DNA of 64,000 nt. Source: Rhododendron vialii (Eukaryota > Streptophyta > Magnoliopsida > Ericales > Ericaceae). Of the stretch, positions 47,797 to 58,060 are shown in pieces. The stretch is taken from NCBI RefSeq assembly GCF_030253575.1, contig NC_080569.1, forward strand, positions 28,371,501 through 28,435,500, written 5' to 3'. Both the position numbers and the translations under genes were made by a program. The notes below the pieces were generated by a model. That model made no database searches and was not told the origin of the DNA. It worked only from the letters and a program-made list of their open reading frames with translations. Each line of letters opens with the position of its first letter. Positions within the stretch are counted from its first letter, which is position 1.

Positions 47797-48250
47797 CATA
47801 TCCATTGCAAAGTTAACTACTACTACTACAACTTTCCTTAATTTCAGATAGTGGTGTGGCCTTTTCCCGGTGTCGATATCCTACAAGGACATTTCAGAGC
47901 CATCAACTCAATACCAAAACAACATTTTGACATGGTTATTTTTCTTCTCTTATCTCAATGCTATATACATAAAATTTAAATTAAAAAAAAAAAAGAGAAA
48001 AAAAACCAAAAAAGTTCATATGGGCAACATCTTTGAACTAAGCTCTAAATATCAGCAGATACGTAACAAAATATCAGATTTCGATATCCTAAGATATCGG
48101 CAGACTCATAATCCGATGACACCAATACGTATCCTGATACTGTTATTTAGAACCACCCCAAATGGACGATCGCTGAAAGAAGAAAAAAAAAATCATAGAC
48201 AAAAATAATCACAACATAATTTAACTTCAACCCTCCAAAAAAAAATATAT

Positions 48251-48784
48251 TTAAACTTCGCTCGTCGTCTCACATATGCTCTCCAGATGAGGCCTCCACA
48301 CTCCGGCGCGCCCTCGCCTCCTATCCTTCTGCGTCGACACCTTCTCCGATAGGATCTCGGTCAAGTACCGATCCGAAATCAAAAAATCCGTCGCAGAAAC
48401 AGCGGTGGTACTATTGTTTTTGTTGTTGCTGCTGCCGTTGTTTCTGCTGTTGGTGCCGTTGCCGCCACCACTTTGTGTGTCCGCTCTCTTCTTCCGCCTC
48501 GACCGGGACTTCTCGGGGGCGGAAGGGACGGGCATGAGGAAGTATATCTTGCCGCGCTGGAGGTCGGCGTCGGGCGGGACGATCACGATCTTCGGGCAGC
48601 AGCCCTCGCCGGAGGAAGTGGAGGGCTTCTTCAGGACGTGCTTGGGGTAGGCCTTGAGGATTTCCGCGGCCTTGACGGTCCCGCTGATCTCCTCGACGCG
48701 ACCATTCGAGTGGACGATCCGGATCACGTCGAGGACTCCGCACGGGAGAATGCACGAGATGCAGCACCTTATGGTGTTCTTCAT
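48251..48784 (-). CDS. DUF4228 (PADRE) domain protein
   Basis: Single exon, 177 aa. The N-terminus MKNTIRCCISCILPCGVLDV is followed by VIRIVHSNGRVEEISGTVKAAEILKAYP...HVL and, after a short linker, KIVIVPPDADLQRGKIYFLMP. This is the DUF4228/PADRE pattern (about residues 15-86): a beta strand, the xHSNGRVEE turn, a helix and the LxxGxxYFLxP motif. Then come a basic RSRRKKR patch, an Asn/Gly-rich linker (105-128) and a C-terminal LISDRYLTEIL segment also common in this family. Members are small plant proteins often induced by pathogens or abiotic stress; biochemical function is unknown. The CDS is much more GC-rich than its surroundings. Two Cys pairs near the N-terminus might be acylated; that is inference. 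Confidence 0.93.
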   Translation of the reverse strand: MKNTIRCCISCILPCGVLDVIRIVHSNGRVEEISGTVKAAEILKAYPKHVLKKPSTSSGEGCCPKIVIVPPDADLQRGKIYFLMPVPSAPEKSRSRRKKRADTQSGGGNGTNSRNNGSSNNKNNSTTAVSATDFLISDRYLTEILSEKVSTQKDRRRGRAGVWRPHLESICETTSEV

Positions 48785-49020
48785 TTGGCTAAGCCGCCAC
48801 TACTTTCCCTCCTTTTCTCTTTCTTTCTCTCTCTAGTTAGAGAGGAGGAGGAGAAGAGAGAAGGGAGTGGAATGAAAAGGAAAGAGGGTCATACAAGAAA
48901 GGTGGAGGGAGAGATAAAGGAGATGATAGAGAGAATACCCTTTCGGTTTATTATTTTCTTGAGGGGGAGAGAGAGAGAGAGAGAGAGAGGCATATGGTTT
49001 TTTGTTAATGCCAACAAACA
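48785..49020 (-). promoter_or_regulatory. DUF4228 gene 5' leader, purine/pyrimidine-rich
   Basis: On the coding strand this is CT-rich with a (CT)n run (48967-48988), typical of plant 5' UTRs and core promoters. A TATA box was not confidently placed. Confidence 0.4.
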
Positions 49021-49024
49021 CAAT

Positions 49025-50385
49025 TTGATATAAATATTAAGTAATATGGACTATGTTGTTGTCCTTTTATATTAGGTTTCCGGTATGCAGTCTGAAAAGT
49101 AGTTATGGAAAATGAACCTAAATTCATTATTCTAGGGGCACACTAATACATTCTCTCTTCTTCTTTTTTTATTAAAGAGAAACTTCATTGCAAAATTACA
49201 TTTTATACGATAACCAAATATCCGGATCCAATTAATGCATATCTCGAAAAATACAAAACCTGATATCGACCATTGAGAAAACCTCAAGCTTGTGGGAGAC
49301 CAAGCTATTTACTTGGTACATACCATATTCACACTTGAAACCAACCCCACCCGGCCGGCCACAAAGATTATATAGGATTTTTTTTGTTTTGTTATGTATG
49401 TAGAGTTTATATCAATCTCTTTCAAGAATTACTCGGTAATGACACATGAGTATATAGAATTTGCACAATAATTCTATGCATGGAATGAGGTCACCCCTCA
49501 AAATAACTTTATTTCAAATTTTTTTTAAAAATAATCACTAATATTGTGCCTCGTATAGTTCCAGTCATGTCATTTTATATCGAAAGGTTTTGAGGGGTCT
49601 CTAACTTTAGTGACATGAGGTGTTTTTATTTGTAGCTTTTGGACATTCCCTTTTTTTTTTTTAACTACTTTTGAAAGGGGAGGGGATCCGGAATTCCGTT
49701 TCTCAAATTGCTTAGGGATGAAATCTATGGCATGAATAATTGCACCTCCCTCTGTACTTTACCTTTTGGATCCATCATTCAGGGACCCCCACTGGCTGGC
49801 CTTCTCCATCCCCCCCTTTGCCCTTGATCATGACTAAAATCAATAATTAGGGTTTGGAAGGAATTAAATGGATTTGGAGAGCCCTCATGGGTTACAGTAC
49901 ATGTTAGTTCATGATTTGGAGTACTTAACCAAATGGGCTTAAGCGGGACCCTTTTCGACAAGTGTCCGAATCAAATCTTGCCGCTTATCGACGCCACGTT
50001 AAATCTCCCATTAGAGTAAGTAAAGAGTCTATCCGAGTCTAAATCACCTTAACAAACACAGAATTAATAAATCATGAGATGGGTTTGTCAAGCTTTCGAA
50101 CTCATCTTGATCAAGTTGATGAATGATTGCAAGACTAGCAACTAGCTAGCTAGGCTCGGTTACGATCTGTTGAGATGGTACATATCGAGTTTTTTTCGTT
50201 ATTTCCTCGCATCCATGATGCAGATTGTCGGAAAGGGTTTTGATTGGAATTGTGTATTGATTGATAGGTTGAAAATGGAGTGTATATATCGGCCTACATG
50301 ATTGTATATCCCGCCGGTTACCCTGCTTGGTGTATTCGGTTTTGGGCCTAACGGCGATGTGGTTTCTTGTCGGGTGGTGGTGATC
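49025..50385. other. Spacer without a supported gene
   Basis: About 49155-49260 begins with a T-tract and TTCATTGCAAAATTAC, possibly a reverse LINE 3' relic. Nothing else stands out. Confidence 0.35.
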
Positions 50386-50394
50386 AAGACAGTG

Positions 50395-50736
50395 TAGCGC
50401 TCAAGATCTATTGGGCCGTTCTATGCAATTTCCAGCGGGCTGGGCCGCCGCCGCCGTTCTGGTGGCTTTGGAGCTGTGGTGGCGGTTTGAAATCTACTGC
50501 CTTTTTTTACTATTAGGTTTGGGATTTGTCTCATTAGGTGTTTTGGGTTTGGCCCATTTGGTAGACTTGTCTCAATGAGGTTTTCCTTGTTTGGCATATT
50601 GTTAATCTCAGATTTGGGTCTCACATTTCTTGGTACAAGATTGTTCTTAGCTTTGTTTAGAGATATGATACCGTCATCCTTGTTCCTTTTAATTTTTGTA
50701 ACAATTTCTATTGCCGTTAAAAAAAAAAAGAAAAGA
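50395..50736 (+). mobile_element. LINE 3' end copy
   Basis: Ends TTGCCGTT then A11. Contains TTGTTTGGCATATTGTTAAT and TTTGGGTCTCA, the same blocks in the same order as the LINE 3' UTR at 10.3 kb. The 5' end is undefined. Confidence 0.65.
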
Positions 50737-50780
50737 ATTGGAGCATCACATGATCATAAGCACAACTAGCCAATACTTTT

Positions 50781-50820
50781 GAGAGAGAGAGAGAGAGAGG
50801 GAGGGAGGGAGGGAGGGGGG
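50781..50820. repeat. (GA)n/(GGGA)n microsatellite
   Basis: AG run grading into GGGA units. Confidence 0.85.
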
Positions 50821-52150
50821 TTTGGAGTGTAATGGTGATGGAGATGGAAATGGGGGCATAGAGAGATCTTCTTTTGAGATAAGGGGAGGGGTGGGAGTGG
50901 ATCTTTCAATATCCCCCCAGGCAAGCAAGATCATGTGGGCTTGTGGTTTTCATTGGAAAGTGAGAGCTGAGTGAGAGATAGAGACTTTTAATTGTTTCCA
51001 CTTTATGATGTGTGTGTGTACATTGTAGTAGTGGGATTTTTAGTTTTTATGAGAAGTAGTGCTTTGACTTGAGAGTAAAGTTTTTCAGTACAGTATAGCC
51101 CTTATATGGAGGAGTAGTATTTATCAACAGACAGAAATTCTAAGCCAATGGCCTCTAGTCCACATGGATGTGTTCTTGCCTTGCCATCACAATGACAGAA
51201 AATTCCAAAACTAGTATATCACATCAAATCTCTTTTTCATCATATGGGTAAACTTCAGATAGGTGTGCTGAAAAAATAAAAATAAAAAATTAAATTTAAG
51301 AAAAAAAAACTTCAGATAGGTCAAACAGTGAATGGCTTTTCCATTCAAGAAAAAAGCAAAGACCATATGAAATGGAGTAAACAACTTAATTGGGTGTGTT
51401 TGTTTGAATTTGTCAGGTTACTTTTTAGTTTTAATTTGTCATTTTTACAATTTCTTTTTTATTTTCTATGCATTTTTACCTGGGGCAAAAATATATATTT
51501 TTTTTTTTGGAAAATGGTAGTTTATAGCCTTTGTTTTTATACTTTTCGACTTTCTCTTTTCACAAACTACGAACCTGGGAAATATTACTCGTTTAGCTAT
51601 GTATTTTTAATTTATACTACTGTAATATTTATTATATGCAATATGAATCTTTTTTTATACTAGATCAATTAGTTCTATATAAATATTATAAATTCTGCAA
51701 TATATACAATTTTTTGAAAGCCACATGCGTCGAAAATGAACCATCAATACTGATTTGATGCCTCATTTATTTCGAACTGTACCATTAATTTGTTTTGTGG
51801 GTCTCCAGTCTCTCAGATGACCATGATGAATCAGCTAAAACAATGCTTGTTTAATTAAAATTCCAGCAATCGGTTTTAGTTAGGCAGTTAATTTTGGTCA
51901 TGTCTCAATCCAATTGGGTGGCCCACCCATTAAATGGCCGAGATGCAGATGTTAGTGGGCAACACATGTGAAGTATGGAAGGGGGAGGGTCCATGCATGA
52001 AGTAGTATTTGAACCTTATCATAAAATCTAGGATTTAAACTAGCTAGCTAGCTAGCTAGGTGCATGGATTGTTGTTGTGTTTCAAGTGCTTAACATAAGA
52101 GCTAGCTAGTCCACTTTCTCCATGTTTTTTGTGTGTGTTTGTGTTGCAAG
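50821..52150. other. Spacer without a supported gene
   Basis: The purine-rich leader-like stretch at 50821-51000 has no following open frame. A (TAGC)n tract lies at 52040-52058. Confidence 0.35.
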
Positions 52151-52702
52151 ATGTCTCGAGCCAGCTTGCGCGCACTTCGGACTAAATCTTACAGTCCCTC
52201 CCATCAAGGCTGGCTCTGACATTTCGGAGGCCTGAGATGATCTTTGAAAATGAGGCCCTTAATATCCTATCACTTAACTTATAATTCCTTCTCCGTCATT
52301 TCGTTGGATTTGTTTTTGTAATGAAAATTATCGTTTAAGGGGAAAAGATGTATCTAAGTTAATGATGCACTCATCACACTAAATAATTTTCCCAGAGATC
52401 AAACTTTATTCTCGTTTTTTATTTTTTCCTCCGTTCCATTTTCACTGGGCCATTGGGCCTTATGTAAAACATATTCATGGGTTAAAAAATGAGCCCTATA
52501 GCAATCCATATATACTAGGTACTAAAAACAGGTGGAGATCCTATTTTTGGACATTTGGGTGTGGGGGGCTTAAGGCTCGGACCTCATGAGTCTTAGCCCA
52601 GAGCCGGCCATACCTCTCACAACCGTTTCACACGCTTATACATGGGTATGAGGTGGCCTCAAAAGCTGTTGATAAGGAAAATCTAACGTGAGATCTTAGG
52701 AC
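52150..52702 (-). mobile_element. SINE-like repeat, copy 2, split by a hAT element
   Basis: CGAGCCAGCTTGCGCGCACTT (52157 onward) and, after the insertion, TTTCACACGCTTA ... GAGGTGGCC ... GGAAAATCTAACGTGAGATC (52625-52695) match consecutive parts of 41505-41640. Confidence 0.65.
52205..52612. mobile_element. hAT-type MITE (408 bp)
   Basis: Left CAAGGCTGGCTCTG and complement of the right end TATGGCCGGCTCTG are the TIRs. Flanks CCTCCCAT and CCTCTCAC form an eroded 8-bp TSD (6 of 8). The unbroken SINE at 41.5 kb serves as the empty site. Confidence 0.65.
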
Positions 52703-53319
52703 CTTCTCCATGTTTGGTTATCACTATAATCTAACTATGTTTGGTCTGCTTTACAATATGTGATATTTAGAGAATACAATGCCACATTACCTATTTATCA
52801 AATACAGTAAGTAATTGCTCAATATGATTAAAACATGTGAAAGTTTTCTGCATAATAGCTTACAAATTTCTCTTACATTCAAAATTACTACTATATGTTA
52901 TCACACTAAGCAATAAATTTGTGTTTGGAGCCTCACCGCCCACAGTATAAGTAACCAAATATTCGTACATTCTTTTCTCGTTTATGGAGGATAGCTTGAC
53001 TGCACCGGATGTACGCGTTTAAAATATTAAACAATTGTGTTAGTACTGCTCTTTCTAATTGCTTAATCTCTTAGTTTTGTCGGTGGTTAATAATCTAATA
53101 CTAGGTCTGAAATCGATGAAAGTGTGGCTAAGTTGTGGTTGGCACATGCCACCGCAGAAACACAAAAATAATTTTCCGCAGGCATTGGAGATAGATTTTG
53201 GACCCTGTAATTGGTTTCATTATTGAAGAGTCTGAGAATGTGTGGGTCTCCTGCAATCAATCTCAGTGAAGAAGCAACAAAAAGAAAAGTTACTCGATCT
53301 GACAGTATATATATCCACT

Positions 53320-53530
53320 ACCAAAGCTTATTTTTCGTGGTACTATCTTTTAGAGGTTTGGTAGAATACATGTTTCTCGGTCCATGAAACTGAACATGAA
53401 AGAAATTGAATGGTTCAGATTTTTATTGATTAGTTTCGTCGGATAAATACACGAATATACTGGCACAGATTCAAATACAGACGTATTCAGAACTGCTCGA
53501 CGCACGTGAGTCTCACACTATATCCATTGC
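53320..53530. repeat. Duplicated segment, copy 1 (empty site)
   Basis: CTATCTTTTAGAGGTTTGGTAGAAT then CATGTTTC and CGGTCCATGAAA, ending GTGAGTCTCACAC. Matches 53550-54140 once the inserted element is removed. Confidence 0.75.
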
Positions 53531-53549
53531 AAACCTTATTTTTCTTAGT

Positions 53550-54140
53550 ACTATCTTTTAGAGGTTTGATAGAATCACGGCCAGCCGAGGCACAAGGCTC
53601 AAGAGGCCTGGGTCTTGGGCATCTCAAATTTTAGAGGCACTCCAATATTATTTATAATTCAGTATATATATTATTTGTTCGTATTATAATACAAATGTCT
53701 TTGTTAGCTCAGCGGTAGTGCAGCTTTTTCTTTTGAAATATTTTTTCCCAAAAAATAATGTTGTAACTATCAAGTTTCAAAACCAAATCAAGTAGAATTT
53801 AAGCCAACCTCTTTGGCTACTAGGGACAAAGCAATTAACATGCACTATAAAGACTAAAGTAGTTATATTTATATAAAGAAACATTTCTATCATTGTTGTT
53901 TAATTTTAAAAATACGTAAGGCACCACCCCACAATTTAGCCTTGGCCTCCAAATCCCTTGGGCCAGCCCTGGGTAGAATGCATGTTTCATGGTCCATGAA
54001 ATTGAAATAAAAAGAAAATAAACAGTTCAGATCACTATTGATCAGTTTCGTCTGATACATAAATACACAGATATATTGGCACAGATCTAGATACAGATGT
54101 GTCCAAAACCGCTCGAAGCATGTGAGTCTCACACCGCAAA
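53550..54140. repeat. Duplicated segment, copy 2, carrying a hAT insertion
   Basis: Same order of motifs as copy 1, split at GATAGAAT/GGTAGAAT by 53576-53971. Moderately diverged from copy 1. Confidence 0.75.
53576..53971. mobile_element. hAT-type MITE (396 bp)
   Basis: Starts CACGGCCAGCC and ends GGGCCAGCCCTG (complement CAGGGCTGGCCC). 8-bp flanks GATAGAAT (53568-53575) and GGTAGAAT (53972-53979). The homologous site without the insert is in copy 1 of the duplication. Confidence 0.78.
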
Positions 54141-55629
54141 CATAGGGCCCATACATTGGACAGTTCTGAACACATGTGTGCAGAATTTTTGCATGGACGC
54201 AGTGTCCTTAGCATTTTCGTTACGTTGTTAAGTTGCAGCTTGCAAGGCTAGCTCCAAAACAAATGGTCCAAGAGCATTGAATGGTACTTTACCCTCTTGA
54301 AAAAGGCGCATGTGGGCTGGCTAAATTAGGTTTAAATACTTCACTTTAGCACCATTAACGGCAACTTGTGAATTTTGGCGATAGATATAGTGGAAGTACT
54401 TTTCTTCCATGATGGGGAATTGAAGTATTGTAAACCCCATGGCCCCCTGCCATGACTGCCAGCTCGAGGAATATGGCTACGCAGCAGATGCATCCAAAGT
54501 AGTCCTATGGTAGGTGATAGCTAGCTAGCTATAGGGATATCACCACAACCACCAACAAGGAGACAATACCCATTTCCATCCATGAATATTACAAATAGGG
54601 ACGTATATCTACATATGTTCATGTAGACATTATAAGGTTTTATCTTATGCTGATCGATAAAGGTAATTAGCTAGGTGTGAAGTTTGATTATTTTTCGAAA
54701 AAGTCCTCTTCTATTGCCAAGAAGATTGTTCGTATTTTTTTCCTCGGCCAAAATCAGCATCGTTAGTTGTAGTTGGTGATTTTTTAATCCCTCTCAAGAA
54801 AATTGTTCATTAACTCTTCTATATGCTTCGACCCTTTTCACTAAAATAATGTATGTTCAAGCTTCACGCTTTGATCAATCTTTGATTCCAGCTGCAGAAC
54901 AACTCATCATTCTCTTTTTTGTATCGGCATAAGTCGGTATTTCCTGAAGACCATGTCATTGACAAATGCAAGGCTACACTCATCTTCACTTCGGTGTCCT
55001 ACGCCCTGGACTCATATCCCATGGTTTGGTACTATTTCCTGTGGTCTCACGAATGGCTTAAATGGATGTCAGATTTTCGAAGAATGTATAATTTTATAGT
55101 ATAAAAAAAACTGTTGTATCTAGGAGGAGATTGTTGGTATTTTCCTTTTTGTTCGTGTGGATCCAAATATTATTGGGTTAGTTGGAAAATGGCCTTGGGA
55201 GGATACGGCTCATATATGTTTGGTAAAAACGCACAGCTAGTGGGTGCTGTGAAATTATTCATAGCCATTGACGTCTTTGTGGGCTTTGTCTTGTATTGGG
55301 ATATCCTTGATTGGTCAGCTAATCCTCGGGGCAATCTCACAGCTAGCCCACTTGTTAAATCCAATTAAAGTCAGAGCAAAATTCATAAGGATCACTAACA
55401 CCAAATGAATTAATAACATTTGGGAAATTTCAAATTTGAGACCTTAGAAATGAACAAATTCTGAGTTTCAAGCCTTCACCACCAGACCAATCCCAAATTA
55501 CGTTTAACGGCCTAAATACGCTCTTGTTTGAGATTCTCTTTTCTAGCTTAAGCGGCCTAAGTCATTTGCACCACAAATCATGTGATTGGTAAAATAATTG
55601 GCTATTAAACTAGATTTCGTTCGAGAGAT
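54141..55629. other. Spacer without a supported gene
   Basis: Two open frames (54919-55104, 55114-55368) are rich in aromatic residues but resemble no family and lack splice or start context. Confidence 0.35.
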
Positions 55630-55815
55630 CAAGTTTATTAAGTTGGTTGTCTCATTTCTCTCCCTAGTTGTGACTTGAGTTCGAGTCCCACGGGGAGCAG
55701 GTTTGGGGTTCAGGGCTATAGATAGCCTCTGAATCTCCCGTTGACTAACTTATCACCCCACTAACTCCCGTTGATGTATACTGTATGACCAAAAACAAAA
55801 CAAAAAACAAAAAAA
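55630..55815 (+). mobile_element. SINE-like retroposon, copy 2
   Basis: B-box GAGTTCGAGTCCCACG (55677-55692) and GGTTCAGGGCTATAGATAGC match 11400-11590. The tail is A-rich (AAAACAAAACAAAAAAC). Confidence 0.65.
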
Positions 55816-55941
55816 TCCTTGATTTCGTTCTCTAATCTATCATTTGGTAGAGAAATTCGTAATACCTGCACATAAATTCATAAAATTTGATACATAAATT
55901 TCGAGTTTGTAACATAGATGAGTAAGTCTACGTGCACAGAT

Positions 55942-56195
55942 GGTTTTGTGGGGCTGTGGGACCCACATTGGTGTTCACACAATTGATCCGGTCCGTTCAT
56001 TGACTTTTAAAAAAAAATTCGTGTGGTCCAAGAAAAAATCAGCTCAATCGGTTGGATAACTGCAAGTGCTTGATCTTATCTTCCAATTTATAAAACACTC
56101 ATTTATTTGATTGAGCTGATTCTTCACGAGGCCACTCAAAATTATTTTTTAAACTTAACGAACGTACTAGATAGATAGTTTTTGTGAAAGATTCA
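55942..56195. mobile_element. Foldback MITE, ATCAGCTCAATCCGAT family, decayed copy
   Basis: GGGACCCACA, GATCCGGTCCGTTCATT, AATCAGCTCAATCGG and the complementary ATTGAGCTGATT are present, but arms are eroded. It abuts the next copy directly. Confidence 0.6.
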
Positions 56196-56563
56196 GTCTA
56201 CTGGCACAGCAAATTGGCACAGATTTCTATGCGGGGCCTACTACGGGTCCCACACAAGTGATCCGAGCAATTCATTATATTTAAAACATTTTTTCAAGGG
56301 CCTCCATGAAAAATCAGCTCAATCCGATACCTATAAGTGCTTGATTTAATCATCTAACTTTTCATTCAGGTTTTTAGAGAATGAAAAGTTAGACGATTAG
56401 ATTAAGTACTTTTAGGTATCGGATTGAACTGATTTTTCACGAAGGCTTTTGAAAAAATGTTTTAAACATAATGAACGGCTCGGATCACTTTTGTAGGACC
56501 TTTAGTGGACCCCACATAAAAATCTATGCACAATCTGTACACAAATTTGCTGTGCCAGTAGAC
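56196..56563. mobile_element. Foldback MITE, ATCAGCTCAATCCGAT family, copy 3 (368 bp)
   Basis: A perfect 20-bp TIR begins GTCTACTGGCACAGC and its complement closes the element. Long complementary arms run to the centre at about 56380. Confidence 0.85.
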
Positions 56564-56739
56564 TTTCTGTTTGTGAAACCTGAAAGTGGATCCCATAAAG
56601 CCATCTCTGCATTGTGCACAGACATCTGTTCCCGTAGCTTTTACGTTACATAATCCTCTTGTTATCTGTTCTTGCTTCAACTTGCCAATAACAGTTGAGT
56701 TATATTGGAAGAATTATAAACCATTTAATAATTGAGTAC

Positions 56740-57134
56740 TGCTATGGGTACCGACGGTACCCATAGGGAAAATGCACCGACGGCCACCGGACGGCCGTCT
56801 CCGGTCACCGGACGGCCGATCCGAGCCGTCCAAAAATTTTAAAAAATAAAATCGAGTGGGCCTACGCGAGAATCAATGGCATCCGAGGTGTGTAGAGTAC
56901 TTGATCCGAGTACCCCTTTTTCGTGTATATACACGTATATACAAATATACACGAAAAATGGGTGCTCGGATCAAGTACCCTACACACCTCGGATGCCATT
57001 GATTCTCGCGTAAGGCCACTCGGTTTTATTTTTTAAAATTTTTGGACGGCTCGGATCGGCCGTCCGGTGACCGGAGACGGCCGTCCGGTGGCCGTCGGTA
57101 CATTTTCCCTATGGGTACCGTCGGTACCAATAGG
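56740..57134. mobile_element. Near-perfect 395-bp palindromic element
   Basis: The two arms, each about 190 bp, complement each other with only a few mismatches around CGTGTATATACACG at the centre. The ends CTATGGGTACCGACGG/CCGTCGGTACCAATAG contain their own small palindrome. GC-rich CGGACGGCC blocks are shared with 43176-43316. Confidence 0.85.
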
Positions 57135-57239
57135 ATTTCTGTTAATAATTTGCTTTTACTGTTCATGTTAAAGTTGTTCAATCAAAAGCAATTGTTTTTA
57201 TTTTAATATTCCCATGCATGTAATGTATCTTGAAAAATA

Positions 57240-57478
57240 CTTCCTCCGTCTCATTTTCATTGTCTATTATTGAATTGTCATTTTTTAATTATTTATATTT
57301 TTCAGTCTATAATATTTTTCATAACTTTGAAAACTTTATATTATAGAACTAATCGAGATCTATCAAACAAAATTCATATTGCATATTTTTCAAAAGCTGC
57401 ACTAAAAAATATAAGCAAAAAACATAAAAGAGACAAACAGAATAACGGATAATGAAAATGAAAATGGGACAGAGGGTG
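57240..57478. mobile_element. Stowaway-type MITE (239 bp)
   Basis: CTTCCTCCGTCTCATTTTCA and complementary TGAAAATGGGACAGAGGGTG-type ends. TA at 57238-57239 and 57479-57480. It lies just beyond the kinase gene 3' end. Confidence 0.8.
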
Positions 57479-57489
57479 TATTACGTTCA

Positions 57490-58060
57490 ATACGATATAG
57501 AGGACAGTACATGATAAATCATGTGAGGTTTGCGGACAACTAAATCAAGCTTATTACAAAAAGAACCCAAGAAATAGCACCATGCGGGAAAAAATAACGA
57601 AAGACTGCATATAAGATAACTAACATCTGGGCAATCTAGTTCAAAAAAGGTATCTGGGCATCCAGTTCTCATGCTTTGATCAAAACAACAAAGCAGATGA
57701 TTATACATCCGAAGAGAAACAAATAATCAATAACACAAGATGATCCTTCTATGAACTATGGCCTGTTTTTCAAGCTCGGGTAAAAAGAATAACAAAATCA
57801 CATGGAAATATGCTCCCGTTGTAATCATACACAACGTGATCCTTCTATTTACGGCCTTTTTTCAAGCTCAAGTATAAGCATAACAAAAGCACATGGAAAC
57901 ATGGTCCCGTCGTATTCACCCACAACTGGGGAGGTGGGGGAAGGAGAGAGATGAATTGCTGGGAACTGAAGACGGCGGGTGCTTTGAAACTTAGAAGTAA
58001 TGACATTTGCAACTTGCAGCCTTATTGTATTCAGCACTTCCGCCGCGTCCTTCGGGCAAA
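57490..58060 (-). other. Probable 3' UTR and flank of the kinase gene
   Basis: No long open frame. It includes a near-repeat of GATCCTTCTAT...CAAGCTC (57741 and 57839). The poly(A) site was not placed. Confidence 0.4.

Noticed and set aside
48405..49033. Long + strand frames and a second - frame (118 aa) over the DUF4228 gene
   Set aside because: They are shadows of the GC-rich DUF4228 CDS in other frames; only the 177-aa frame shows family motifs.
53698..53730. tRNA gene (TTAGCTCAGCGGTAGTGCAG)
   Set aside because: Only a pol III A-box-like start; no B box, anticodon arm or acceptor pairing follows. It lies inside a hAT MITE.
55114..55368. 84-aa membrane-like protein
   Set aside because: Aromatic-rich but no homology recognised, no promoter or splice context, and the antisense strand is equally open.
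56740..57134. microRNA precursor
   Set aside because: The arms are far too long and too perfectly paired for a typical MIR gene, and I see no known mature miRNA; a foldback transposon fits better.
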